Of a stretch of DNA of 64,000 nucleotides, positions 8,351-16,486 are shown one piece after another (the stretch's first letter is position 1; the number at the start of each line of letters is the position of its first letter). Position numbers and translations under genes: made by a program. The notes beneath the pieces were generated by a model. That model was not told the DNA's origin. It saw nothing but the letters and a program-made list of their open reading frames with translations, and did no database searches. The stretch comes from an uncultured Erythrobacter sp. (GTDB lineage Bacteria; Pseudomonadota; Alphaproteobacteria; Sphingomonadales; Sphingomonadaceae): the NCBI GenBank assembly GCA_913055155.1, contig CAJXJR010000005.1, positions 145,704 through 209,703 of the forward strand. Direction: 5' to 3'.

Positions 8351-8617
8351 ATGGCGCTGATCATCACCTTCCTGCTGGGCATGGGCAATTTCGCCTGCCA
8401 CCGCGCGGTGATTGAAAGCGGACACCGCATGCTGGTGGAAATGCCCTCCACCACACTGCAGGTTGCGCGCTGGTCCAGCCTGGCCCTGGAATTCGGCCTG
8501 CTGTGCGGCGCGCTGTATGCTGCAAGCACGGGCCATGTGCACTGGGTGTGGCTTTATGCCGGCTATTCCCTCATCAACCTGGGCGCGGCATGGTCGATCG
8601 TCAGCGGACGCATCTGA
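8351..8617 (+). CDS. Small three-span membrane protein, unknown function
   Basis: An 88-residue hydrophobic protein with segments at about residues 1-12, 36-55 and 64-84 (WVWLYAGYSLINLGAAWSI). No catalytic or binding motif stands out. The ATG at 8351 starts directly at the first membrane segment; the longer in-frame extension has no coding character. It precedes the lipid-kinase-like gene by 36 bases on the same strand and may share its transcript. Some homology in related genomes is likely, but I cannot name the family. Confidence 0.65.
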   Translation: MALIITFLLGMGNFACHRAVIESGHRMLVEMPSTTLQVARWSSLALEFGLLCGALYAASTGHVHWVWLYAGYSLINLGAAWSIVSGRI

Positions 8618-8653
8618 CGGGAACCGCTAGGCAGAACACACGCTTTCCTTTCG

Positions 8654-9508
8654 ATGGCACAGGCAAGGGCCCTCTGGCTGGTTCACAACAAGGCAAGCGG
8701 ATCGAACGATCGCGCGGCGCTGGAGCGTGTGTGCACCGCCTGTGGCGATTGTACGCTGCGCATTGCCTATCGCAGCCGCTTTCCCGACGAAGACCTGCCC
8801 ACGCCCGCCATGCTGGATGCCGCGGGGCTGGACCTGGTCGTGGTGTTTGCCGGAGATGGCACTGCGAACGCGGTGCTGGACGCGCTGGCCGGATGGAGCG
8901 GTCAGGTGCTGGTGCTGCCGGGCGGCACGATGAACCTGCTGTACAAGCGGCTGTTCGGACAGCTGGACCTGGACGATGTCCTGCGCCGTGCCGCTCGCGG
9001 AGAGCTGGCGGCGCGCAGGCCCGGCATTGTCAGCAGCAGGCTGGGCCAGGCCTATGCCGGGTTGCTGGCCGGGCCCGGTACCAGCTGGAACGACGTGCGA
9101 GAGGCCATGCGTTCTGCCAATGTGGTGGAAATGGCCAGCGGAACGCAGGAAGCTTTCGCCAGGACGCTGGCCGATGCGCCGTTGCGCTGCGCCGCGCCGG
9201 AACTGGGCCGCGCCGAAGGCTATCCCCTGCTGCTGCTGGAACCGCGCGACAGCGGCATCGAGGTCTATGCCTATCATGCCGAGACCGGCGGCGAATTCGT
9301 CGACCAGCTGGTGGCGCTGGCCCTGCGCAGGTTTCGCGAGGGGCCACACGATCACCTCGGCAACGTGCAGGAACTGACTCTTGCCAGTGTCGGGGGGCAA
9401 GGGTTCGGCGTGCTTCTGGACGGCGAACCGCGCCATGCCGACGGCCCCACACGGTTCCGCCTGTCGACATGCGCGGTGGACCTGCTAGCGCAGCCCGCAG
9501 ATGACTGA
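8654..9508 (+). CDS. Diacylglycerol/lipid kinase catalytic-domain protein
   Basis: A 284-residue protein with the DAGK catalytic fold at the N-terminus. VHNKASGSND resembles the NPxSG phosphate loop, VVFAGDGTANAV is the GGDGT motif with its first Gly replaced by Ala, and LPGGTMNLLYKRL replaces the usual PLGTGNDFAR. The C-terminal half is less conserved than in YegS or DgkB. Family enzymes phosphorylate lipids such as diacylglycerol or sphingosine-like bases with ATP. The altered loop residues leave the substrate open. It overlaps the metallophosphoesterase gene by 8 bases, suggesting coupled expression of a kinase and a phosphatase. Confidence 0.8.
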   Translation: MAQARALWLVHNKASGSNDRAALERVCTACGDCTLRIAYRSRFPDEDLPTPAMLDAAGLDLVVVFAGDGTANAVLDALAGWSGQVLVLPGGTMNLLYKRLFGQLDLDDVLRRAARGELAARRPGIVSSRLGQAYAGLLAGPGTSWNDVREAMRSANVVEMASGTQEAFARTLADAPLRCAAPELGRAEGYPLLLLEPRDSGIEVYAYHAETGGEFVDQLVALALRRFREGPHDHLGNVQELTLASVGGQGFGVLLDGEPRHADGPTRFRLSTCAVDLLAQPADD

Positions 9509-10358
9509 CCGCAGGCTCCTCTTCCACCTCTCCGACATCCATTTCGGGCTCGAGGACGATCGCGCGCTCGACTGGGTGAAGCAGGAGATTGCCGAACGCC
9601 GGCCCGATGCCGTGGCGATCACCGGCGACCTGACGATGCGTGCCCGCAAGCACGAGTTCGCCGCTGCCGAGCGATGGATCCACGCGCTGGACGTGCCGGT
9701 GACGGTGGAACCGGGCAACCACGACCTGCCGGGCTATCACCTGCCCGTGCGCTATCTCGACCCGCTCGCCCGGTTCGAGGCCTTTCGCGAGGTGGTGGAG
9801 AAGCGCATCGAGCTGTCCGGCCTCGCGCTGGTGCCGCTGAACACCAACGTGCCGGCGCAGCCGCGTTTGAACTGGTCGAAGGGCTGGGTGAGCAGGAAGG
9901 CGCTGGCCGCTTGCCTGCAAGCCATCGACGAACTGCCCGCGGGCACGAAAGTGCTGGTCACCGTGCACCACCCGCTGCGCGAGACCGGCACCACGGGCAC
10001 CGCGCTTACGCACAACGGCAAGAAGGCGCTGGACGAGCTTGCCCGGCGGAACGTCCTGGGCGTGTTGTCTGGCCACGTGCACGACCCGTTCGACATCATG
10101 GAGCAGACCGCGCACGGCCCGGTGCGCATGATCGGCGCGGGCACGCTGTCGCAGCGCTTGCGCTCCACCCCGCCCAGCTTCAACGAATTGAGCTGGGACG
10201 GAACCCGGCTGGAGGTGCGGGCGCGCAACCTCGAGCACGTGCGAACGCCGGACATGCAGATCGCGGATGTGCCCGAAGACGCCATGCCCCCGCGCGAGGA
10301 GGGCGAGCCGGTGGCGCCAGTCGGCAATGTGCCCCCTACCGACCCTCCCGTGCGCTAG
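9501..10358 (+). CDS. Calcineurin-like metallophosphoesterase
   Basis: A 285-residue cytosolic phosphoesterase with the complete metal-binding series: HLSDIHFG (residues about 9-16), ITGDLT (about 38), EPGNHDLPG (about 72), VTVHHPL (about 155) and SGHVHDPFD (about 190). These motifs bind two metal ions. The C-terminal 50 residues are proline- and glutamate-rich and likely disordered. Substrate is unknown; related proteins hydrolyse cyclic nucleotides, UDP-diacylglucosamine or phospholipid derivatives. The start overlaps the lipid-kinase-like gene, which points to a lipid-linked phosphate as one possibility. Confidence 0.9.
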   Translation: MTDRRLLFHLSDIHFGLEDDRALDWVKQEIAERRPDAVAITGDLTMRARKHEFAAAERWIHALDVPVTVEPGNHDLPGYHLPVRYLDPLARFEAFREVVEKRIELSGLALVPLNTNVPAQPRLNWSKGWVSRKALAACLQAIDELPAGTKVLVTVHHPLRETGTTGTALTHNGKKALDELARRNVLGVLSGHVHDPFDIMEQTAHGPVRMIGAGTLSQRLRSTPPSFNELSWDGTRLEVRARNLEHVRTPDMQIADVPEDAMPPREEGEPVAPVGNVPPTDPPVR

Positions 10359-10407
10359 TTACGGCAGGCAATCAGGCGATAATTGAGGGGCCGTAGGGGG
10401 CATTTCG

Positions 10408-10460
10408 CCACTGGTTCCCGCATCCTGCCTGTTTTTCGTGGCATTTGGTCGCACCAGTGG
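10408..10460. repeat. Inverted repeat upstream of the divK-like gene
   Basis: CCACTGGT (10408-10415) and ACCAGTGG (10453-10460) are perfect 8-base arms 37 bases apart, ending 34 bases before the divK-like start. It could be a paired operator or a long-loop hairpin in the leader. No TTAA-N7-TTAA CtrA motif was seen in this spacer. Confidence 0.35.
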
Positions 10461-10494
10461 GATCGTTCGGCCGCTTTTGGCGTAAGTGACTTAT

Positions 10495-10875
10495 ATGACT
10501 ACGAAAGTCCTCATCGTGGAGGACGACCTTTTGAACCGCATGTTCTACGAGGCCGTCCTGAGCCAGCGCGGATACGAGCTGATGCTCGTGGACGACGGCG
10601 CGCGCGTGCTGGAAGCGGTGGACAGCTTTGCGCCTGACCTCATCACGATGGATATCCACCTGCCGCACGTTTCGGGCCACAAGCTGATCCGCGCAATCAA
10701 GCGCAACCCGAAGACGGGCCACATCCCCATTCTCGCCATCACCGCCTTTGCCGGCAAGCGCGACGAGGCCGACATCCGCCACGCCGGGGCCAGCAGCTAC
10801 CTCGCCAAGCCGCTATCGATCGAGCGCCTGCTGGGCGAAGTCGATGCGCTGCTGGAAGGGCAGCGGGTGCATTAG
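10495..10875 (+). CDS. divK: Single-domain response regulator, DivK-like
   Basis: A 126-residue stand-alone receiver: acidic pocket VEDD, phosphoacceptor Asp53 in TMDIHLPHVSG, ITAF threonine, and SSYLAKPL lysine. Length and the IHLPHVSGHKLI sequence match DivK, the cell-fate regulator that is phosphorylated at the cell pole and controls the CckA-CtrA pathway. ATG 10495 is preferred to the GTG nine bases upstream. It is monocistronic, between the phosphoesterase and the convergent S9 gene. The PopZ-like gene at 1.4 kb encodes a possible polar partner. Confidence 0.85.
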   Translation: MTTKVLIVEDDLLNRMFYEAVLSQRGYELMLVDDGARVLEAVDSFAPDLITMDIHLPHVSGHKLIRAIKRNPKTGHIPILAITAFAGKRDEADIRHAGASSYLAKPLSIERLLGEVDALLEGQRVH

Positions 10876-10908
10876 GCACCCTCGGGCACCCCAGGCATCA
10901 CGACATGC

Positions 10909-10940
10909 AAAAAGGGCGACCCTTCGTGGGGGCCGCCCTT
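10909..10940 (-). terminator. Intrinsic terminator of the rplM-rpsI operon
   Basis: On the minus strand an AAGGGCGGCC stem pairs imperfectly with GGTCGCCCTT and is followed by T-rich sequence. It lies 39 bases beyond the rpsI stop. Confidence 0.7.
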
Positions 10941-10978
10941 CGCATTTTCCTCCGTCGAGGAAACTCTGGTCGAAACGA

Positions 10979-11509
10979 TTAACGCTTCGAGAACTGGAAG
11001 CTGCGACGTGCCTTGGCGCGGCCGTACTTCTTGCGCTCCACCACGCGGCTGTCGCGGGTGAGGAAGCCGGCGGCCTTGATCGTGGCGCGCAGCGCAGGCT
11101 CGTACTTCGACAGGGCCTGGCTGATGCCGTGCTTCACGGCGCCCGCCTGGCCGGACAGACCGCCGCCCGAAACGGTAGCGATCACGTCGTACTGGCCTTC
11201 GCGCTCGGAGATCGAGAACGGCTGGTTGATCACCAGGCGCAGCGTCGGGCGGGCGAAGTAGACTTCCTGGTCCTTGCCGTTGACGGTGACCTTGCCGGTG
11301 CCCGGCTTGATCCACACGCGGGCAGTGGCGTCCTTGCGGCGACCGGTGGCATAGGCACGGCCCTGGGCGTCGAGTTCCTGCTCGCGCAGCGGGGCGGCGG
11401 GGGCAGCGGGCTCGGCGGTTTCGCCAGCGGCGTCAGCGGCAGGCGCGTCGCCGACCACGTCCTTCAGGTCGGCCAGGTCGTTGGCGGTGTTGTTTTCTTC
11501 GGTAGCCAT
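10979..11509 (-). CDS. rpsI: 30S ribosomal protein S9
   Basis: A 176-residue S9. The ribosomal core begins at about residue 50 ([17 protein letters not shown]) and ends in the conserved [11 protein letters not shown] tail, which reaches the P-site tRNA in the 30S subunit. In front is a 48-residue acidic, Ala/Pro-rich extension that E. coli S9 (130 residues) lacks; comparable extensions occur in sphingomonads. The ATG overlaps the L13 stop by one base (TAATG), so the two are coupled, as in most bacteria. Confidence 0.97.
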   Translation of the reverse strand: MATEENNTANDLADLKDVVGDAPAADAAGETAEPAAPAAPLREQELDAQGRAYATGRRKDATARVWIKPGTGKVTVNGKDQEVYFARPTLRLVINQPFSISEREGQYDVIATVSGGGLSGQAGAVKHGISQALSKYEPALRATIKAAGFLTRDSRVVERKKYGRAKARRSFQFSKR

Positions 11510-11988
11510 TATGCGGACACCTTGTTCTTGCGGTTCATCGAGGCAACGTCGAGCACTTCGGGCTTCTGGCCGTCGTGCGGGTGCTCGGTGCCGTTGTAGA
11601 GGTGCAGCGCCTTCATCTGCGCGCGGCCCAGCGGGCCCGACGGGATCATGCGCTCGACAGCCTTTTCCAGCACGCGCTCGGGAAAGCGACCGGCCAGAAC
11701 CTTGTCGGCGGTCACGTCCTTCAGGCCGCCGGCATAGCCGGTGTGCTTGTAATAGTGCTTCTTCGCAGCCTTGCCGCCGGTGAACTGCACCTTGTCGGCG
11801 TTGATGACGATGACATGGTCACCGCAGTCGACGTGCGGGGTGTAGCTCGGCTTGTGCTTGCCGCGCAGGATGTTGGCGATGATCGAAGCGAGGCGGCCGA
11901 CGACGAGACCTTCGGCGTCGATCAGGTGCCACTTCTTTTCGACCTCGGCCGGCTTGATCGACCGGGTGGTCTTGGTCAGAGCCTTCAT
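11509..11988 (-). CDS. rplM: 50S ribosomal protein L13
   Basis: A 159-residue L13, an early-assembly protein of the large subunit. Visible signatures are [17 protein letters not shown] near residue 20, [15 protein letters not shown] near 55, and [19 protein letters not shown] near 110, followed by [16 protein letters not shown]. Length is slightly above the 142 residues of E. coli because of N- and C-terminal additions. It leads the rplM-rpsI operon; a promoter-like sequence lies about 90 bases upstream. Confidence 0.97.
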   Translation of the reverse strand: MKALTKTTRSIKPAEVEKKWHLIDAEGLVVGRLASIIANILRGKHKPSYTPHVDCGDHVIVINADKVQFTGGKAAKKHYYKHTGYAGGLKDVTADKVLAGRFPERVLEKAVERMIPSGPLGRAQMKALHLYNGTEHPHDGQKPEVLDVASMNRKNKVSA

Positions 11989-12078
11989 GGCTTGGTGTTC
12001 CTCAAAAATCAGTGCGAAAGGATCGCCGCTGTCCCATGCTCCGGAGAATCACCGATCACAAAGGCAGCGAAGGCGCGC

Positions 12079-12107
12079 CATTTGTCGCTTCGGAGGCCGC
12101 AAGTCAA
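12079..12107 (-). promoter_or_regulatory. Candidate promoter of the rplM-rpsI operon
   Basis: On the minus strand TTGACT (12107-12102) and CAAATG (12084-12079) are separated by exactly 17 bases, leaving a leader of about 80 bases before rplM. The -35 is near consensus; the -10 is weak. Confidence 0.45.
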
Positions 12108-12175
12108 GCAAATCCGGGCGATAGCGCAGAGGTAAAATAATACCTTGAAGGCTGTGGCAGGGTCGATGCAGCCGC

Positions 12176-12910
12176 TCAGACCGCAGTCAGGCTCCAGCTT
12201 TCGCGGGTGCCGCGGCTGCTGTCTGCCACGATCGTCAGCACGTTGCGGCTGGCTTCGCGCATCAGCCCCGTGCCAAGATCGCGTCGAGCTTCGTACACGG
12301 TCTCCACCTTGCCTTCCACGCCGCCCGGCAGCGTGATCTTGCGTTCGTCGCGGCGCGATGTTTCGGCCGGCGCGAACAGGTCTGTCGGCAAATGCGCGAT
12401 GACTCGCTGGCTCGCCAGCTGCATGGCCGACACGAAGCGCGACAGCTGCTCGCGTTCGTCTGCGCCGATCGGCTGGCTGGCGATCCGTTCCAGCGCTTCC
12501 TCGATGGCCAGGCGCACGCTGTGCCCGGCAGGCTGCGCCACGCGAGTCGAGAGGATCTGGCCGAAGGGATCGAGCGCGATCGGGAACAGCTCGCTTTCAT
12601 CGCGCGCTTCCTCGATCTGCACGAAGGCAGCGAGGCTTTCCGGTGCATCCATCCTGACTCCGACCTGTTGCCCCTCCACCATGAAGCCACCGGCAAGGCG
12701 GCGGAAGGTAACATCGAATTCGCGGGTGACGGAAACCAGCTCGCCGTCGATCAGGTCTCTCACCAGGGTGCGGCGATAGCGCATCGGGTTGCTGGTCGGA
12801 GCGATCAGCCTGTCCGGCACGGCGGCGGAGACACGCGTGGCGCACAGCGTGGGGGCGACGGCTGCCGCCATCACCAAACGCAGCGTGTCACGCCTGTCTG
12901 TGCGCTTCAT
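12176..12910 (-). CDS. Exported protein of unknown function downstream of cutA
   Basis: A 244-residue protein not recognised as a named family. Its N-terminus (MKRTDRRDTLRLVMAAAVAP) looks like a signal peptide with an arginine pair close to the hydrophobic stretch, cut probably after VSA near residue 29. The mature part is mixed alpha/beta with no evident catalytic motif. The start overlaps the cutA stop by one base (TGATG), so it is translated with cutA and heme A synthase. This context hints at a role around cytochrome oxidase or copper in the periplasm, but that is only guilt by association. Confidence 0.7.
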   Translation of the reverse strand: MKRTDRRDTLRLVMAAAVAPTLCATRVSAAVPDRLIAPTSNPMRYRRTLVRDLIDGELVSVTREFDVTFRRLAGGFMVEGQQVGVRMDAPESLAAFVQIEEARDESELFPIALDPFGQILSTRVAQPAGHSVRLAIEEALERIASQPIGADEREQLSRFVSAMQLASQRVIAHLPTDLFAPAETSRRDERKITLPGGVEGKVETVYEARRDLGTGLMREASRNVLTIVADSSRGTRESWSLTAV

Positions 12911-13242
12911 CACTTTCCCTCCCCCGCGGTCAGCTCGGCCAGCCATTCGCGCGTCTCTGGCGGCGCGCTGTCGACAAGCCAGCCACAAATGGCGGGCGTT
13001 TCATACGGGTGCACCTCGGCAAGGCGGCTCGTGGCGGAAGCCAGCAGGCTGGCCTCCGTCTTGAACAGCACGCCGACCTCACCGGCCGATTGCACCTCGC
13101 CCTCATAGCTGAAGATCGAAAGCAATTCAGGTAGAATATTCGCGCAGGCTACCAGTTTCTCCTGCAACAGGATTTCGGCGGCCTGCCGGGCCCCTTCGAC
13201 CGAATCGAAAGGGCTCCAGATCATGGCCGCCTGCCCCGTCAC
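12910..13242 (-). CDS. cutA: Divalent cation tolerance protein CutA
   Basis: A 110-residue trimeric PII-like protein. The family pattern is clear: ARQAAEILLQEKLVACANI, then SIFSYEGEVQSAGEVGVLFKT, and EVHPYETPAICGW near the C-terminus. CutA proteins are linked to copper tolerance, although their exact activity is unsettled. A GTG at 13242 overlaps the ctaA stop as GTGA and is taken as the start; an ATG at 13224 is the alternative. The position between heme A synthase and an exported protein is consistent with a copper or cytochrome-oxidase theme. Confidence 0.9.
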   Translation of the reverse strand: MTGQAAMIWSPFDSVEGARQAAEILLQEKLVACANILPELLSIFSYEGEVQSAGEVGVLFKTEASLLASATSRLAEVHPYETPAICGWLVDSAPPETREWLAELTAGEGK

Positions 13243-14294
13243 CCGGCGCGCCTTCCCAGCACGTGAGCGCCCCAGGCAAAGGCTGCAACCAGCAGCGCGC
13301 CAACCAGCTGGTGAGCCACTGCCACCCACAGCGCGACACCGGTCATCACCGTGGCGATCCCCAGCAGGATCTGCACGCCGACCACGGCGTTGATGGCGAT
13401 CGAGGCTCGCCGCTCGAGCGGTTTGACGCGGCGTGCCAGCACGATCAGTGCCGCTGCCGCGACCCACGCCCACCAGCGGTGGAGGAAGTGGAGCCAAAAA
13501 GGATCGTGGGTGAAAGTCCACAGTGCCCCGCGCGACCAGTCCGCCTCCGGCACCAGGCGACTCTGCATCAGCGGCCAGCTGTCCGACGCGAGACCGGCAT
13601 TGAGGCCTGCCACCCAGGCCCCCAGCAACAGTTGCAGGAAGGCAATCACCGCGACCAGCGCGGCCAGGCCGGTAAACCGCGCCGGCGTACCGCGCCCATC
13701 GGCATCGAGCTGGCACAGGTCGAGCGCGGTCCAGACAAGGCCTGCGAGCGTGAAAAAGGCCGTCAACAAGTGAATCGAGAGCCAGAAGTGCGAGACATCG
13801 GTCATCTCGCTGCCCAGTCCCGACCGGACCATGAACCAGCCAAAGGCCCCTTGCAGCCCGCCCAGGGCCAAGAGCGCCAGCAGGCGCGGCTTGTAGCCGC
13901 TGGGGATGGCCCCGCGCACCCAGAACCACGCCAGCGGCACGGCGAAGGCAAGGCCGATAATCCGGCCCAGCAGGCGGTGGAACCATTCCCAGAAAAAGAT
14001 GAACTTGAACGCGGCAAGGTCCATCCCGGCGGGGCCGGAGACGTTCTGGTACTCGCCGGTCTGCTTGTAGAGGTCGAATTCGGCTTGCCAGTCGGCTTCG
14101 CTGAGCGGCGGCAGCGCGCCGGTGACCGGCTTCCATTCGGTGATCGAAAGGCCACTTTCGGTCAGCCTGGTGATGCCGCCCACGGCGACCATTATCAGCA
14201 CCAACGTGGCAACTGCCAGCAACCAGCGCGCCAGGGCCAGCGGTCGCGGGCTGCGAGCATCGGCGGGCTGACGGGGAATTGCGGAAGCGACCAT
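13239..14294 (-). CDS. ctaA: Heme A synthase (COX15/CtaA)
   Basis: A 351-residue inner-membrane enzyme that oxidises the C8 methyl of heme O to make heme A for aa3-type cytochrome oxidase. Eight hydrophobic spans can be followed. The heme-ligand histidines appear in EWFHRLLGR, SIHLLTAFF, HFLHRWWAWV and VAHQLVGAL. The type-2 family signature GGITRLTESGLSITEWKPV lies near residue 40. ATG 14294 was chosen because it gives the short N-terminus typical of the family. It leads the ctaA-cutA operon and diverges from the MerC gene across about 130 bases. Confidence 0.95.
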   Translation of the reverse strand: MVASAIPRQPADARSPRPLALARWLLAVATLVLIMVAVGGITRLTESGLSITEWKPVTGALPPLSEADWQAEFDLYKQTGEYQNVSGPAGMDLAAFKFIFFWEWFHRLLGRIIGLAFAVPLAWFWVRGAIPSGYKPRLLALLALGGLQGAFGWFMVRSGLGSEMTDVSHFWLSIHLLTAFFTLAGLVWTALDLCQLDADGRGTPARFTGLAALVAVIAFLQLLLGAWVAGLNAGLASDSWPLMQSRLVPEADWSRGALWTFTHDPFWLHFLHRWWAWVAAAALIVLARRVKPLERRASIAINAVVGVQILLGIATVMTGVALWVAVAHQLVGALLVAAFAWGAHVLGRRAG

Positions 14295-14393
14295 TTGCGT
14301 GGGGATGTGCAACTTTGTGGCCAGATTCGCAAGCTCGACCTTGGTGCAGCGATCCCACACTGCGGGAAAGCCTGCGGCCAAGCCCCTTGCGCA

Positions 14394-14410
14394 ATGTTAT
14401 GACGTTACAT
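14394..14410. promoter_or_regulatory. Zur/Fur-like palindrome before the merC-thiS-thiG run
   Basis: The 17-base imperfect palindrome ATGTTATGACGTTACAT (6 of 8 pairs match) is the only AT-rich segment in this spacer and ends 12 bases before the MerC start. It resembles Fur-superfamily operators, in particular Zur boxes. MerC-like transporters near Zur control are known in alphaproteobacteria; control here is inferred. Confidence 0.45.
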
Positions 14411-14422
14411 AAATGGGCGCGC

Positions 14423-14791
14423 ATGGCTTCTATCACTCCGTGGATTCGCGATCGTATCGATCGATTCGGCGTGGCGCTTTCGGCGCTGTGCCTGCTCCAC
14501 TGCGTGCTGGGGATCGTGCTGGTTGCTGGCCTTGGTCTGGGTGGCACCTTCCTGCTCGACCCCGATATCCATCGCTATGGCCTGCTGGCTGCGACCATGG
14601 TGGCCGGTGTGGCGATCGGCCTGGGTGCCGTGCGCCACCGTCGGCCCTGGCCTTTCGTGATCGCCATGACGGGCCTCTCCTTCATGGGCGGCGCGTTGGC
14701 CGTGGGTCACGGTTTCGAAGAGGCCGTGCTGACCATGATCGGCGTCACGCTGGTGGCCATGGGCCACATCCTCAACTTGCGCTGCGCCTGA
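14423..14791 (+). CDS. MerC domain-containing membrane protein
   Basis: A 122-residue membrane protein with four hydrophobic spans. The first carries the family's cysteine-histidine pair in ALCLLHCVLG (about residues 21-30), used for metal binding in MerC-type mercury or other metal importers. No mer operon is present, so mercury is unlikely to be the main substrate. A Zur-like palindrome at the promoter suggests zinc. ATG 14423 is preferred over ATG 14399 because the latter lies inside the palindrome. It is followed 22 bases later by thiS. Confidence 0.82.
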   Translation: MASITPWIRDRIDRFGVALSALCLLHCVLGIVLVAGLGLGGTFLLDPDIHRYGLLAATMVAGVAIGLGAVRHRRPWPFVIAMTGLSFMGGALAVGHGFEEAVLTMIGVTLVAMGHILNLRCA

Positions 14792-14813
14792 CTTTGTCTA
14801 TCTGGCGCTGGTG

Positions 14814-15023
14814 ATGACCACGCCGATTTCCCTTACCGTCAACGGCGAGCCGCGCCGCACCTCTGCCGCGACCATCGCCGATTTCGTTCGCGAACTGGGC
14901 CTGAAGCCGGAAAAGGTGGCCGTCGAACACAACGGCGAAATCGCCCCGCGCTCCACGCTGGAACAGGTTGCGCTTTGCGATGGCGACCAGCTGGAGATCG
15001 TCCACTTCGTTGGCGGCGGCTGA
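14814..15023 (+). CDS. thiS: Sulfur carrier protein ThiS
   Basis: A 69-residue ubiquitin-like protein ending in the required Gly-Gly (FVGGG). Its C-terminus is adenylated and converted to a thiocarboxylate that donates sulfur to the thiazole ring of thiamin. The beta-grasp pattern starts ISLTVNGEPRRTSAATIADF. ATG 14814 is used; a GTG directly before it is possible. It is followed by thiG after 68 bases. There is no room upstream for a TPP riboswitch, since the MerC gene ends 22 bases before. Confidence 0.93.
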   Translation: MTTPISLTVNGEPRRTSAATIADFVRELGLKPEKVAVEHNGEIAPRSTLEQVALCDGDQLEIVHFVGGG

Positions 15024-15091
15024 CCATAGACTCGCGCTGAATTCCCCGATCGGCCTTGCCTAGGCGCGGGCAGGTGGATACCGCCAGCCGC

Positions 15092-15895
15092 ATGACCGAG
15101 ATGCAGACCATTTCCACCGACTCCGCCGACGACACCTGGGAAGTCGCCGGCCACCGCTTCACCAGCCGCCTGATCGTGGGCACGGGCAAGTACAAGGACT
15201 TTGCCCAGAACGCCGCCGCAGTCGAAGCTTCGGGCGCGGAGATCGTCACCGTGGCGGTGCGCCGGGTGAATATCTCCGATCCCAGCCAGCCGGTGCTGAT
15301 GGATTACATCGATCCAAAGAAGATCACTTACCTGCCCAACACCGCGGGCTGCTTCACCGCCGAAGACGCAATCCGCACGATGCGCCTGGCGCGCGAGGCA
15401 GGCGGCTGGGACCTGGTGAAGCTGGAAGTGCTGGGCGAAGCGAAGACGCTCTATCCCAACATGGTGGAAACCATCCGCGCCTGCGAAGTGCTGGCCAAGG
15501 AAGGCTTCAAGCCGATGGTTTACTGCACCGACGATCCCATCGCGGCGAAGCAGCTGGAAGAGGCGGGCGCAGTGGCGATCATGCCGTTGGGCGCGCCCAT
15601 CGGTTCGGGCCTTGGTATCCAGAACCAGGTGACCATCCGCCTGATCGTGGAAGGCGCCAATGTTCCGGTGCTGGTCGATGCGGGCGTGGGCACGGCGTCC
15701 GACGCTGCCGTGGCGTTGGAACTGGGCTGCGACGGCGTGCTGATGAACACCGCCATTGCCGAAGCCAAGGACCCGATCCGCATGGCCCGGGCGATGAAGC
15801 TGGCGGTGGAGGCCGGGCGCGAGGCCTATCTCGCCGGTCGCATGGGGCGGAGGAAGTATGCCGATCCGAGCTCGCCGCTGGCGGGGCTCATCTAA
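15092..15895 (+). CDS. thiG: Thiazole synthase ThiG
   Basis: A 267-residue TIM-barrel enzyme that condenses 1-deoxy-D-xylulose 5-phosphate, dehydroglycine and ThiS thiocarboxylate into the thiamin thiazole. Visible are [11 protein letters not shown] near residue 30, the Schiff-base lysine region [16 protein letters not shown] near 110, and the phosphate-binding loops [13 protein letters not shown] and [15 protein letters not shown] 15092 (MTEMQTIST) gives the normal N-terminus. It is the last gene of the merC-thiS-thiG run. ThiO, ThiF and ThiE are not in the window. Confidence 0.96.
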   Translation: MTEMQTISTDSADDTWEVAGHRFTSRLIVGTGKYKDFAQNAAAVEASGAEIVTVAVRRVNISDPSQPVLMDYIDPKKITYLPNTAGCFTAEDAIRTMRLAREAGGWDLVKLEVLGEAKTLYPNMVETIRACEVLAKEGFKPMVYCTDDPIAAKQLEEAGAVAIMPLGAPIGSGLGIQNQVTIRLIVEGANVPVLVDAGVGTASDAAVALELGCDGVLMNTAIAEAKDPIRMARAMKLAVEAGREAYLAGRMGRRKYADPSSPLAGLI

Positions 15896-15955
15896 CACCA
15901 AATATTAACCATAAACGCGCAGACCTTCCCCTGACACCGCAAGGGAAAGGCCGTC

Positions 15956-16486
15956 ATGGGTTTCGAATCGAAGACATTCTCGCTGACCATCGCCGAAATG
16001 CGCGAGTTCGCAGGCTTTGCCGAGTACGAGCAGGAATTCATCGAACGCGCGCTCGATATCGCGCTGGGCCGCAGCGATGCCTTCAAGACCTGGAGCGCTT
16101 CCGAGCAGGACCAGCGCGCCATTCGCAGCCAGTACCTGGCCTATCGCGAACTCAAGCACCTGCGAGGCATCATTCCGGGCAGCAATTCCTTCGATGGGGT
16201 CGAAGGGCTGATGGGTCCGCTGCTGCGCATCTCCGCGCAGGACCTGGCGCAGGAACAGCTCGACAGTTTTTCCGCTTACCGTTTCCTCTATGAGCGCCTG
16301 CTCGGCGCCGCAGTGCGGCCATTCCTTCCCGCAGCCTTCTGCGCTGCGGCCGCACTGCCCCAGATTCGCCCCGAACGTCGCCGCATGCTGCTGCAATCCT
16401 TGAGCGAAGCCGCCGCCACGGCGCCCGCGTGGTCTCGCAAGGAACCGGCCTTCTTCCCGGAAAAGATCGAAGTCGAAGCCGCCTAG
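15956..16486 (+). CDS. Conserved-looking protein of unknown function
   Basis: A 176-residue mostly helical soluble protein (MGFESKTFSLTIAEMREFAG) with no signal peptide or membrane span. Aromatic and glutamine-rich helices (EYEQEFIERALDIA and RSQYLAYRELKHLRG) are visible, but no motif I can tie to a family. It is preceded by an AT-rich spacer containing AAATATTAACCATAAA (15900-15915), a plausible promoter region. It ends on CTAG, and the same four bases also provide the stop of the convergent acyl-CoA ligase gene. Confidence 0.7.
   Translation: MGFESKTFSLTIAEMREFAGFAEYEQEFIERALDIALGRSDAFKTWSASEQDQRAIRSQYLAYRELKHLRGIIPGSNSFDGVEGLMGPLLRISAQDLAQEQLDSFSAYRFLYERLLGAAVRPFLPAAFCAAAALPQIRPERRRMLLQSLSEAAATAPAWSRKEPAFFPEKIEVEAA

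Noticed and set aside
10359..10494. tRNA or CtrA box in the spacer before the divK-like gene
   Set aside because: No cloverleaf or TTAA-N7-TTAA could be drawn; only the 8-base inverted repeat stands out.
14423..14791. Mercury resistance function for the MerC protein
   Set aside because: No merR, merA, merP or merT in the surroundings, and the promoter palindrome points to another metal.
14792..14813. TPP riboswitch before thiS
   Set aside because: Only 22 bases separate the MerC stop and thiS, too short for the element, and no THI-box sequence is seen.
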